The notes under the pieces were generated by a model. It worked only from the letters and a program-made list of their open reading frames with translations. It was not told where the DNA came from and made no database searches. From Rebecca billardiae RCC1528 (taxonomy: Eukaryota > Haptophyta), in the NCBI GenBank assembly GCA_965240325.2, contig OZ251249.1:558001-622000 (forward strand): DNA of 64,000 nucleotides, read 5' to 3'. A program made the translations under genes and the position numbers. This document shows positions 9,154-20,678 of the stretch, one piece after another (position 1 is the first letter of the stretch; every line of letters begins with the position of its first letter).

Positions 9154-11874
9154 TCATGCAGACAAGGGGTCGGTTGCCAGTGTCAACGAGCTCTCGCCAC
9201 CCACGCTGTCCTCGCGCGTACGCCCGGGCGCGCCGTCGCGCCCGCTGCCGCTCGGCGGGCCGCACGCAGCCGCGCCGTCCGCGCCGCCGCCCGCCTCCGC
9301 GCCCGTCACCGGCCGAGCGGCCGCCGGCGCCAGCGCCGACGCCGCGCCGGCGGCGAGGCCCTGCGCGGGCGGCGGCGCGAGCCTGCCGCTGGCGTTGACC
9401 GAGCACATCGGCGAGGGCGCGCCCTGGCTCGCGCCCCCCGGCGCCGCCACCGGCCCGAGCGCGGGCGAGCGCGGCATCGGCGACGAGAGGGTACACGAGG
9501 AGAACGAGGGCGAGGCCGAGCCGTCGGAGGTGGAGCTGAGGCGCGCGCGGCCGGCGGAGGCGCGCTTGGACGAGCCGCCGCCGCGCTCGGCGGTGGGCGT
9601 GCGGTCGGAGCCGCGCCCCCTGCGGCCGTGCGACGACGAGTGCACGCCGCCGGGTATCAGTCCCGTCAGCCCCCGTCCCTCGGCCTCGCCGCGCGCGCCC
9701 CGCGCCCGCACCAGCGCAACAAACACCGACCGGAGCTTCTCGTTGAAGCGGTCAAAGCCGCCAAAGCCGGCCTCGATCGTCATCAGCAGCCGCTCCTGGT
9801 CGGAGGACAGGAGGCACGACGCGGCGCGCGCGTCGAACGCCTCGAAGTGGCGCACCCACGCCGCCTGCTCGGCGGCGAGCGCCAGCGCGTCCGCCTCGCC
9901 GCCCTCGGCGGCGGCGAGCTTGCCCGTCACCGGGCAGCCTGCCGCGGGCGGCTGCGGCGCGGGCGCGCGCTTGGCGCTCTCTGTGGCCTGCGGCACGCCC
10001 GCGCTCGCCTCCGCCGCGGCCGCCTCCACGCTCCGATCGAGGCACGGCAGCGTGCGCAGCTTGATCTGCTTGAGCTGCCCGCCCATCTCCAGGAACGTGT
10101 ACAGCTCAATCACGCACCACAGGCGCGAGAGGTAGCTCTTGCCGCACACGCACAGCAGCTCGTTGCACCCGGCCAGGAAGACGGGGAGGCAGGTGAGGTT
10201 TGCCTCGATCTGGGATTGGTCGATGCACACCTGCGGCGCGGCGCGGCGGCGCGGGCGGCGGGCGGGCGCGTGGGCGCACGGCGCGCGGGCGCCGCGCACG
10301 CAACAGCTGCACGCGCGCGCACACACCGCGGCCGCGGTCGCATTCGCCACAGCGCGCGCGCGCACACACACACCTTGTCGATCCAGACGGTGGGCTCCCT
10401 GCCGTGCTCCTGCACGAACAGCCGGCGCCACGCCTGCAGCTCCTCCCACTTGCCGCGCGGGTCATCGCGCCAGCTGCGGGCGCGCGCGCGCACAAGGGCG
10501 AGGAGGGGGCGGGTCGGCGGGCCGCGCTGCGCGCGCGGACGCACGGCTCTCACGGCGGCGGCGCGCCCGAGCGCGGCGCTCGCGCGGGCGGCGCGCGGCG
10601 CGCGCGCACGAGTGCGAGACGAACGCGTCGACGTGTCCGAAGCGCGCGGGTTGCGAGAGCCGGGCGTACAGCTCGGGGTTGGGCACGCCGTCGCGCATCT
10701 CCTCGTACTGCAGCTCGCACAGCCGCACGCAGCGGAACAGCGCCGCGGCCGTCTCCTGCACGGCCGCGGCCTCGCGCCCGCCGAGCAGCGCGGCGAGCCC
10801 GGCGGCGGTGGAGAGCTGCTCGCCGCGCGCGGCCATCCAGGCCTGCACGCGCACGCGCATGCTGGTGTGCACGAGCACGAACCCGATCCCCATCCCCGAC
10901 ACCGCCGTGAGCAGCGCGATCAGCCAGTGCATGGCCCAGTCAAGGCCGCCGCCCGCGCTGAACTTGATCAGTCGCGCGCCCGCCGACGCGCCGAGGTACG
11001 CGATCTCGAGGAGGCCGACGTGGAAGAAGGTGAGGCCGTGCGCGGCCCACTGCAGGTCGAGGCGCGCGCGCGTCGAGAAGTCGAGCGCGCGGTAGTAGCA
11101 CAGCTTCGCCACCGCCACGCTCGCGACGAGTGCCTGCGCGCCGCGCAGCGCGACGTCCACCGCAGCCCACCAGCACGGCACGGCCATGCCCATGGTCTGC
11201 GCGCACTTGAGCTCGGCGGGGTCGGGGCCGACGCCGTGGCTCACGTCCTCGCACTCCTCCGCGCGCATCGTGCGCGCGCCGAACATGCACACGCCGCCCG
11301 GCTGCGGCGGCAGCTCGTCAACGTCCATCGACGTCTTGCCCAGCACCGCAAACGCAAACAGCGCCCACGCGCACGCGCCGACGACGAGCGCGCGGCGGAC
11401 GAGGCGGTCGTCGGTTGGGAGCATGGAGAGGAGGACGAGCAGCGCGCCGAGCGGCGCGCCGACGAACGAGGCGCCCGCGTACAGCCCGCCCTTCAGGCCG
11501 GCGAGCGCGACGCCCGCCACCACCGACGCGAGGAGCAGCCCGAGCCCGCCCCAGTAGAGCGGGAGCTGGACGCGCACGCGGAACTGCTGCCCGACGCGGT
11601 GCGCCTCGTCGAGGCGCATGCGGATGTGCTTCTCCTGGCAGTGCGCGGGCATCGCCTCGCCCGGCCGCGCGGGCGGCGAGCCGATCCCATGCCCGACGCC
11701 CTCGTCCACCGGGCCGACCGCGCTCGAGCGGCGGCGCGAAGAGAGCCGGCTGCTCATCGCGTGCAGCACGCGGCCCGACATCTTGCGCACGAGCGAGCTG
11801 CCCGGCGCGCCGAATGCGGTGGGCGGGTCGTCGCCCGTCGCGCCCGCGCTCGCGCGGCGAGGCGGGCTGCCCAT
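9154..11874 (-). CDS. Multi-pass membrane protein with cytosolic TIR-like domain
   Basis: An 813-residue protein in three exons: 10610-11874, 10374-10473 and 9154-10230. Both introns begin GTG and end CAG. Residues 1-100 are disordered. Several hydrophobic segments follow, including LYWGGLGLLLASVVAGVALA, LVVGACAWALFAFAVLG and WAMHWLIALLTAVSGMGIG. After splicing, the tail reads VDAFVSHSWRDDP...PTVWIDKVCIDQ...LPVFLAGCNELLCVCG...YLSRLWCVIELYTFLE, which is a TIR-type fold; the WCxxE glutamate is the position that is catalytic in NAD-cleaving TIR domains. The remaining 250 residues are low complexity. The start at 11874 sits in ACCATGG; an in-frame ATG at 11964 would extend it by 30 residues. A role as a membrane-tethered signalling or NADase protein is inferred from the family only. 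Confidence 0.82.
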
Positions 11875-12309
11875 GGTGCACTCCTCTTGATCACGACGAC
11901 TATCTACAAGCCGTCCGTGCGAGCACGGTGCACGGTGCACCACCCACCTTCTGTTTATGGGCAAGATGCGGGTACGAGTGGGTGATGCACGCAGCCAATC
12001 ATAGCTCGTCTCGACTCTTTGACTCCGCCGTTCATCAGTTGCGACTATTTGCGAGTGTGAGACTCGGAGAAGCGGCGGCCAATCTCGGTCCGGTGCGCCA
12101 AGCGTCGTCGCATTATTTTCCGGTCACGACGTGCTGGCGGTGCGCAATTCCGTTACATGTCGTTTCACGATCATCTACGGACTCGGAGCGACTGACTTTT
12201 CGCGGCGCCGCGCGGCAGGGCACGCGCGGCGGGCGGCCGGGCGGCTGGGCAGCACCGAGCGCCCCGCCCCCCACCAGGCCGCGCCGCGCGCGCCCCCCCC
12301 CCCCCCTCC
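11875..12309. other. Intergenic spacer between TIR-like and TCP11 genes
   Basis: This is the upstream region of the TIR-like gene and the 3' flank of the TCP11 gene, both minus strand. A run of about 14 cytosines ends at about 12306, just beyond the TCP11 stop. No TATA box, coding region or RNA is evident. Confidence 0.5.
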
Positions 12310-13058
12310 TCAGTGCCCCATCACCTCCTGCACCGCCTGCAGGATCACATGATTATAGTGCGCCGCGTAGAGCCGCGAGTTGCGCTGCGTGACCGCCGCG
12401 ACCCCCTCCCAGAGCTCGCTCACCTCGGCGGACATGAAGCCGACGCCGCCGAGGCCGGCGGTGGCGGCCGCGAGCGCGGCGGAGATGCGCTCGTCCGCGC
12501 GCGCGTGCGCGGGCCGAGCCGCCAGCGCCGCGCCCTCCTCCTCCTCCTCCTCCTCCTCCTCGGAGTCGTCCGCGCCGCCGCCGCCGCCGCCGCCGGCGGC
12601 GCGCGCGACGGCCGCGTCGGCGCGCGCCGCGGCCGCGGCCGCCGCGGACGGCGGCGCGGCGGCGTCGCGCGCGCGGCGTGCGGCGGCGCGCGCGGCGGGC
12701 GCGGGCGGCGGCGGCGGCGGCTCCGCGTGCGCGAGCGCGTGCGCGCGCACCGCCGCCTCCAGCCGCCGCGCCACGGACGCAAACAACGGATCTGCCTGGG
12801 TGTACTTGCCTTCGACCGCGGCGGCAAGCTGGCGGCCGGCGGGCTGCGCGCGCGCCGTCGGCACGCCGTGCGCGAGGAGCAGCCGCGTGAGGAGCGCGCC
12901 GACGCGGCGGGCGCACAGCGCGAGCGAGGGCGGCGGCAGTGCGCACAGCTCGACCAGCGAGGGCGGCGACGCGTCCGAGCCGCCGCGCGGCGAGTCCGCC
13001 GCCGCGTGAGAGCGGAGTGACGCCGACGCGGGCCCGCCGACGCCGGCGGCAAGGGTGG

Positions 13059-13095
<37 letters not shown>

Positions 13096-15603
13096 GATCG
13101 CGGCGGTGCCGTTGGCGCCGGCGGCGGAGACGGGGACGGAGGACGAGACGCCGGCGAACGCGCGGATGCACTCCGCCTTGAGCTGCGCGACCTCCGCCGT
13201 CGAGCGCACCACCACGCCCTCCGCCGCGCACGCCGCGCGCATGCGCAGCAGCGTCACCGCCACTCGGCACGAGAGCACGGCCGAGCGCTGCAGCGCCGTC
13301 ACGTCGGCGGACTCGAAGCGGAGCGTCTCCGGCAGCCCGGACGGGTCGGTGGGCACCGACACCGAGTCGCCCGACGTGCGCGAGAACGCCAGGTGCGCCA
13401 GCGCGCACTGCAGCAGCGCCTCGTACGCATACGATCGCCCAGCGGACAGCGCGCTGAGGTCGACGTGGGGGGAGGCGACGGAGGGCGGCGCGCCCGGCGG
13501 CGGGGCGGGCGCGGCGGGCGCGGCGCCGCGCGGCGCGGGGCCCGGGCCGCCCGCGCCGGGCTGAGCCACCGCCACCACCGCCGCCGCTGCGGCTGCGGCT
13601 GCCGCGGGCGGCGCGGCGCGCGACGGCGACGCGGGCGCCGCCGAGCGTGACGCCGTGCTACGCGACCAGAGAGACAGCGAGGTGGAGGCGTCGGCGGAGG
13701 TGCGGGCGACGCCGATGGCGGCGGCGGCCGCGACGGCGGAGCCGCTCGGGAGGCGCGGCGGGAGCCGGCCGGCGGCGACGGCGGCGATCGGGCCGGTGGC
13801 GATGGCGGCGCCGCCGGGCGCGGCGGAGGCGCCGCCGCCGCCCGCCGCGCGCGCCGCCTCGGCGTGTGCGCGCGCCGCGCCGCCGCCCGCCGCCGCCGCC
13901 GCCGCGCCCGCCGCCGCCGCCGGCCGTGCCGCCGCCGCGGCCGCGCCCGCCGGCGGCGCGCGGCCCGCCGCCGCCCCGCCCGCCGCCGCCCCCGACGCCG
14001 CGAGCGACAGCTCCCGCAGCACCGCCTCCCGCGCATACGTGGCCGTGCCAGCCAGGTTGAGCTCTCCCGAGTGTAACAGCTCATCGAAGCGGTCTCGCTC
14101 CAGTCGGTCTGCGCGCGCGGCGGCGGCGGGGTGCGGGGGCGTGCGTGGGGTGTGTGTGTGGGCCGGCGGCGTGGGGGGGGGGGGGGCGAGCGCGCGCGCG
14201 CGCGGCGGAGCGGCGCGGCGGGCACTCGCCCCACCGTCTCACCCCGCTCCGCAGCGCTCGGCAGCGCACGCGCGCGCAGACGCGCTCGGGCGCGCGCACG
14301 CGCACACGCACGCACCGGCGTCATTCATCAGCACGGCGCGCGCGGCCTGCAGGTGGAAGTGGGCGATGTCGGAGCGGATGTCGTCGATGCAGCCGAAGAG
14401 GAACTCGAAGATGTCGGGGATCAGGTGGTGCAGCTGCTCGGCGTCGGCGTGCGCAAGCGCGGACGAGCCCGCGCCGCTCCGCGGGCGGCGCGCGGCCGCG
14501 CCGCTCGGCGCACGGCTGTCGCACGCGCGCAGCCGAGGCAGCATGGCGTCGGCCCACGCCTGGACGGCCGCGTCGCGCGAGGGCGCCTGGAGCGCACGCA
14601 GCTGCGCGGCGGAGGAGGGCGGCGGCGGTGCGCGAGGGGCGCGCGCCGCTCAGCCCGCGTGTCAGCCGCGCGCAGTCCGCGGCGGCACGCGCGCCGCCAC
14701 ACACCACCACCGCTCGGCGCGCGCGCCGCATCGCGCCGCGCCCGGCGCGCGCCGCGCGCCGCGCGCGCACGCACCTTGTCCAACACGTACTCGACGATGT
14801 CGGCGAGCGCGTGCGCGTCGAGCGCGCCGTGCGCGAGCGCCTGCACGAGCAGCTGCAGGTCTATCCGCTCGTGCAGCTCCGCGCGCAGCTCAGGCCTGTG
14901 CGGCGCGAGCGCCGCCAGCGCGTCCCGGAGCTCAGACGTGAGCGCCAGCACGCGCAGGTAGCGGCCTCGGCACATGTCGGCGGAGAGGACTTCCCAGAAG
15001 TTGGAGCGGCCGCTGCCGGCGGAGGCGGGGCCGTGCTGCGTGCCGATGCTCACGGAGGACGACGACGACGGCGCCGCGCCCGCGCCCGCCGCGCCGCCGC
15101 TCTGCCGCCGCGCGGACGTGGCGCGGCGCGCCGTTAGCGAACCGCCGCCGCCGCCGTGCGAGCCGACGCCCGCCGCCGCCACGCTGCTGCGCTCGGCCGA
15201 GGCGGAGGCCGAGGCGCGCGCGGGCGGCGGCGGCGGCGCGGCGGCAGCGGACGCGCTCGCGAAGCCGCGGCTCGACGGCGCCGACGCCGCCACGCCCGCG
15301 CCCGCCGGCTGCGGCGGCGCGCCCGCGCCCTCAAGCGCGGCAGCGCCGGCGCCCACCCCGCCGGCGGGCGCGGACGGCGCGCCGCCGCGCTTGGCGGAGT
15401 GCAGGCTGCTTCGGCGCAGCAGGCCGGGCCGCGCGGAGCCGCCGGCGCCGCCGCGGCTGCGCGGCCCGTCCGACGCCGCCGGCTCCGCCGCGCCCTGCTG
15501 CGCCGCGGACGCGGCGGAGGTGGCCCGCCGGGGCGGCGCGGCGGAGAGGGCGGCGGCGACCGAGCCGTGTCCTGCGCCCGAGGCGGCCGCGACAGGCACG
15601 CCC

Positions 15604-15634
<31 letters not shown>

Positions 15635-17510
15635 CGGCGCTCTGCGCAAAGGCGGCGGCGACCGACCGTCCGCCGTCCGCGTCGGCGCCGCCCGCCCCGC
15701 CCGCCCCGCCGGCGTGGCCGCCCTCCCCGCCCGCGTCGGCCTCGGCCGCGAGCGCCGCGGCCGCGCGGCGCCGCACTGCGAGAACGGGCCGCAGCGGCGG
15801 TGTGAGTGCGCCGCGCAGCAGCAGCTGCTCGACGGCGCCCTGCACGGCCTGCAGCGTGCGCAGCGCGGCCGCGGCGCGCTCGGCACGCTCGCTGGCGGCG
15901 GCCGCCGCCGGCGTCGAGTCCAACCCGCCGCCGCCGCCGCCAGCCAAGCCGCCGCCCCCACCGCCCGTACGCACCGGCGCGTAGGACTGCGCAGGCGGTG
16001 CTGCAAAGGTGAGCCAGTTGCGAAGGAAGCGCTGGCCGCGCGTGCACGCGATGTAGAGCGTGGAGAGCGCGTCCTCGTCGACGCGCAGCGCCATCGCCGC
16101 GCGCGCGCCCGTGCCCGCCGCGCTGCGCGGCGAGGCGAGCCCGTCCGCCGCGCCGGCCTCATCCTCCGCAGCCGCCTCCGAGCCCGCGGCGGCGGCGGCC
16201 GCGCGCGGCGAGGGCGGCGCGTCCGCGCCGCCGTCCGCGCCGTCCGCGGCGGGCGGGGGCGGGCCGCAGCAAAGAAGCACCGTCGCGACGAGCACCGCGT
16301 CCGCCGGCGCGTGCGCCGCCGCGGCCGCCGCGACGAACCGCGCCTCCGAGAGCTCGTCGGCGCGCGCCGCTCTGGCGGCCGCCGCGGCACCCGCGCCCGC
16401 GGCGCCACTGCCCGCCGCGGCGCCGCCCGCGCCCGCGGCGGAGGAGGCGAGCGCCTCGACGGCGCGCGTGCTGCGCGCGCCGTCGGCGCCCGCCGCGCCG
16501 TGCGCGAGCCCCGCGGCGCCCACCACCGCGCCGAGCGGCAGCTGCATCAGCGAGGCGACCACCGCCGGCGCCGCGCCCCACGTCGCGCACAGCAGTCCGT
16601 ACCCGGCAGCGAGGGCGGTCTCACGGTCGGCGGCGCGCGCAAACGAGGCGGACGCGGACGCGTCGCCGGGCGCGGCGTCGGGCTCGGACTCGAAGGAGGC
16701 GCTGTCCAGGCTCTCGTACTCGGCGGCCGACGCGGCGATCGCGCGCGCGCGCTCCGCGCTCGCGCCGCCGCGCTCGCGCCACGCCGCGTCCGCCTCCGAC
16801 GCGGCCGTGGCAGCCGAGTCACCTTGGCCGCCGGAGCCGGCGGTGCCGTCCGGCGGCGCGCGCCCGCCCTCGCCGAGGCGCGGCTCGTCGCGATCGTACC
16901 GGCCGGCGTCGTGGTGGTAGAGCTCGTCGTACGCCGCGCCGTACGCGCGTGCGAACCCGAACGCCCCGCCGCCGTCCTCCTCCTCGTCCTCGTCGTCGTC
17001 GTCCGCGCCGCCGTCAGGGTCTGAGCCGCCGCGGTCACTCGCGTAGCCGTCGTCGTCGTCGACGGTTGAGGCGTCGTCGTACGTGCCGAGCAGCCCGACG
17101 TCGCCGATGGCGCTGCCGGCACGCCAGTCCGAGCCGGCGGCGGACCTGCGCGCGGGCGGAGCGCGCGGGGCGCGGGCGGTGTGTGTGTGAGCGCACTGGC
17201 CTAAGCGCTCGGGGCTTGCGCGCGCGCGCGCGCGCGCGCTCGGGCGCGTAGGCGCGTAGGCGCGCGGCGGGCGCGCGCACATGTTGTCATCCGACTCGAT
17301 CACGTCGCTCAGCGCGGGCGGCGGCGGCGGCGCCAGCGCGAGGCGCGACGCCGCGACGTCGTCGACGCCGATGCCGAGGGCCTCCTCCTCATCGACCTCG
17401 CGCGCTTCGGAGGCGTCGGCGTACGAGTCGACGAGCGACTCGTCGTCGTCGATCTCGAGCGCGCCACTCACGCCCCGCCGAGATCTCGGCGCGCTTCCGG
17501 AAGTCGCCAT
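12310..17510 (-). CDS. Large TCP11-domain protein
   Basis: A 1561-residue protein in four exons: 17281-17510, 14775-17145, 14316-14601 and 12310-14108. All introns are GT-AG and the frame closes exactly. The first 790 residues are acidic and Ala/Gly/Ser-rich, probably disordered. The TCP11 (T-complex 11) domain begins at FWEVLSADMCRGRYLRVL. It continues through HRPELRAELHERIDLQLLVQ and GALDAHALADIVEYVL, then LRALQAPSRDAAVQ, FEFLFGCIDDIRSDIAHFHLQ and, across the last intron, LERDRFDELLHSGEL. These match the family order, including the APxRD and DIAxFHLQ landmarks. The C-terminal part up to SELWEGVAAVTQRNSRLYAAHY probably closes the domain around long Ala-rich inserts. Animal and fungal relatives act in cAMP/PKA signalling and stress control; the role here is unknown. 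The intron near 14170 contains a run of about 14 G. Confidence 0.85.
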
Positions 17511-18396
17511 GGGAGCCGCGCGGCCGTCGCTTGCGCCCGCGCCTCGCCCCTCCCTCCGGGGCTGCTCAAGGTCACGGCCAATGGCTCTTGCGGGCCTGCT
17601 TGGTTTAGGAGCGCGGGTAAATGCCCCAAGCCATTCGATGACGTTACCGCGCGTCGGCTTGGTGCGCCGCGCTGGCTTGGGTAACGACATGCAAAGGCAC
17701 GCACGGCTAGCTGATGGGGCCCCAAACCCGGCTTTGGACGTCAAGTGGCCAACTGCCGACCCGGACGACTCGCTATATTGGTGCGCGATGAGGTCCGATC
17801 GTGCCGTTCGACGCGCAAATGTTCGCCCTAGCGGTTCAAGACGGGTGCCTGCAGCCGGTGTCGGCATCAACGTCGCCCCGGTCGGTGCGAGCCAATGCGA
17901 GAACACGGGAGGCTAGGTGACCGAGTGTTGCCACGAGACTAGAGTGGCGGTCTGCAGCCCGTGCCTCTCGGAACGCAAATAACAAGCCCGGGCGGCCGGC
18001 GGCGCCCGCCGCGTGACCGAGCCGGCCCAGCCCGTGGGTCAACGCGGCTGCGGGTGGGCTGACTTGCACCGCAGAATAGTGCCACCGCTGTAGACGGTGA
18101 CCCGGACCGAGTGTCCGCTGCGGCTGCGGGCGGGCCTCCGGCCTCCCGGACTGCGGAGCGTGCGGGCCGTGCCCCGCGCGGAGCCACAATCACAGTCAGT
18201 TGAACCGAGTGATGACGGTAGTGCGAGTCTTGGTTTACGCCGTCGGATCCTCGGATATCCATACCGCGCCCCTGCGCCCGGGACTTGCGCGGCATGCGCT
18301 GCCATGTGGCCCGGCTAACTCCGCCTACTAGGCTAGGACGTCGTCGTAGTCGGAATCACCGACGGACACCGAATCGTCCGAATCATCCGCGAATCA
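17511..18396. other. Intergenic spacer, no gene recognised
   Basis: Lies upstream of the TCP11 gene and downstream of the first cyclin-like gene. Composition is more mixed than in coding regions. ORFs of 60-120 codons occur on both strands but show no domain or consistent coding character. Confidence 0.45.
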
Positions 18397-20678
18397 TCAT
18401 GGATTCATGGGCTCCACCGACTGCCCACACCGCCGCCGCCGGGGCGGCGACAGGCTGATGGGCGCGCCGAGCAGCCCGCCGCCGAGCTGATAGTGAAGCG
18501 GCGGCTCTGCAGTCGCCATGGGCGCAGAGCCGGCATGATGGGCATCGTCTGCTGCCACTCCAGGCAGCCCGCCCACCGCAGCCAGCGCCAGCGCCACGTC
18601 GGAGCGATGCCGCTTCAGTGCCTCCTCGGCGCTGCCACTGGCCCTGATGCTGCCCGGGCCGCTTTTGCGCCGTGGGCCCATAGCCGGCGATGTGGTGAGC
18701 GAGCCGTCCAGCCGCGGCCCTCTTCGCACCAGCGCGGTGGGCGAGCACGCCGAGGTGCGCGGCTTCCTCAAGGACGGCAGCGGCGACAGGCTGCCCGGCG
18801 TCGCCGAGTCAGCGGGGGTCGTGCCGCCGCCGGCCTCGTCGGCCACCGCGGCCGCCACGACGCCCGCCTCATGCTCATCACAGCTCCACGCGAGGGGGCA
18901 GCGCGCCTCGTGCAGCGCGCGCAGCTGCATGCGCGTCTTCTCGAAATCCGAGGCGCGCACGAGCGTGTGCCAGTCGAGCGCCTGCAGCACCGCCGCCTCG
19001 TGCTGCTGCAGCTGCTCGGAGTCGCAGTCCCACATCTGCAGCCGGGAAGCCAGCTGGTTGAGGGTGGGCGGCGCGTCGGCTGCGCGGCGCGGCGCGACGT
19101 GGCGCGAGCGGTGGGGCGGCGCGCGGCGGCGCGCGGCGGGCGTGACGGGTGAGCCGCGCGCACGCGGCGGCGAGCGCGCGCGTGGCGTGTGTCGCGATGC
19201 CGCGGGCTGCGCGCACAGTGGTGTGCCTTCACCGCGACCACCACCGCGCCGACCACGTTCTCGTGCCACTGCGCGCAGAGCGCACGCGCGCCCCAGCGCG
19301 CCCAGAGCCGCTCGAGCAGCAGCGCGGCGACCACGAGCAGCTGGTCGTCCAGGTCGAGCGTGAGCTTGAGCACCATCAGGAAGCGGTACGCAGACTCGGC
19401 GGAGGGCGGGGGGCACGCCTCGTCGGCATCCATGTCCGACATCGCCATCCCGCTGCTGCTCGCGCGCGCGCCGCGCGGATACACCAGACCGCTGCCGCTG
19501 CCCAAGCGCAGGATGGCGCCGCCCCCGCCGCCGCCGCCGTCGCTGCCGTCCTCCGCATCGCTGAGCAGCTCGTCGCAGCAGTCGTCACTCTCGTCGTCGA
19601 GGAGCATGCTGTGATCGTCGCGGGTGCACTCGCGCGCGTCGAGCGCGGGGAGCACACACCCTGCGCACGCGCACCCGGCGCCGGCACACGCGCCGCACCC
19701 TCGAGCTGCGACCGGCGCGTCGGTCGCAGCGGTGGCGGTCGCGCTCAGCCGGTGCGATCTCGCACTCGACGTGCTGCCAGCTGTCGCCGCTTCGGGCGCT
19801 GCGCCGCTGCTGAGCAGCTGGACGAGGAGGAGCGCGCAGCCCATGACGATGATGTGCGTCTCGATCTGGTCGGCGGGCACATCCGAAGAGACGCCCTCCT
19901 CGCGCGCACCTGGCTCACACTGCGACGGCAGCACGCCGCGCTGAGCCCGGCCCGTCGGGAGCATCTGCGGCGCGGCGCCACGCTTGGAGCGCACGCCGCT
20001 GCCGAGGGCCGCCGCGCTCGTGTCGCGGCTGGCCGGTGGCAAGCCCACGAGCGCCTCGACGTACCGCGAGGTACCCATCGCCTCGTCGAAGCTGCTCGCG
20101 TACTCGGCCAGCTCCCACGCGTCCGCTCCGCGCGGGAGCACGCCATCGATGCCGGGCGCCGAGCTGAGCGCCGCGCTGGTCGCGTGAGCACGCGTGCCGG
20201 GCGGCGCGGGCTCGGCGAGCAGCACGACGGAGAGCGGCCAACCACTCGAAAACAGCATGCGCACGAACATCACGGCGTTGCTCTGCGCGGCGAGCGGGCG
20301 CGGACAGGCCGGGGGGCAGAGGCAGGTTGGCGCGTGCGCGTGCGGCAGCGCGCGCGAGCGCGCACGAGGGCGTGGCGGCGCAGAAGGAGCGCGACGCACC
20401 TGCCAAGCGCCGACGTCGCAGAAGATGCGCGTGTACGCGACGCAGCCCTCGTCACGCACGTCCGCGTCGATCGCCTGGAGCGCGCACATGAACGAGCGCG
20501 CGACGTCGACCCGCGCAAAGCCAGCGGCGCGCAGCTTGGCCTCGGCGCTCGACGCCTCCTCTGCCGACGCGTCGCTGCAGACGAGCAGCGCGGTGGACTG
20601 CGTGCTCAGCGCCAGGAGCGACGAGCATGACCAACGGCGCGACGGCATCCCCACCACCAGCGTGGACCGCGCCGTCAT
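18397..20678 (-). CDS. Cyclin-like protein with N-terminal pseudo-receiver domain (copy 1)
   Basis: A 675-residue protein in three exons: 20400-20678, 19217-20282 and 18397-19079. The N-terminus resembles a CheY-type receiver: strand-like TALLVCSD, helix AEAKLRAAGF, RIFCDV where the phospho-acceptor Asp would sit, VVLLAEP, and GIDGVLPRGAD where the conserved Lys is replaced. An acidic linker with the shared motif MLLDDESD follows. The cyclin box covers ESAYRFLMVLKLTLDLDDQL, ALLLERLWARWG, the spliced VKAHHSDAPPTLNQLASRL, and LQQHEAAVLQALDWHTLVR. This suits a regulatory partner of a kinase such as a CDK; binding is inferred. The first intron (117 bp) is in frame and stop-free, so a retained-intron isoform cannot be excluded. 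The C-terminal 200 residues are disordered. It is a paralogue of the gene at 23453-25688. Confidence 0.75.

Noticed and set aside
9148-11985. 945-codon plus-strand ORF antisense to the TIR-like gene
   Set aside because: Arg/Ala-rich translation without domains. It arises because GC-rich codons on the minus strand rarely create stops on the plus strand.
20283-20399. Reading the first intron of the cyclin-like genes as coding
   Set aside because: It is open, but it starts GTGCG and ends CAG, is Arg/Pro/Ala filler, and its removal joins DVGAWQ to SNAVMFVRML as the receiver-like fold expects. A retention isoform is still possible.
19149-20630. Plus-strand ORF of 493 codons opposite cyclin-like copy 1, with a counterpart at copy 2
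   Set aside because: It is conserved between copies only because the DNA is duplicated. His/Arg-rich translation with no domain.
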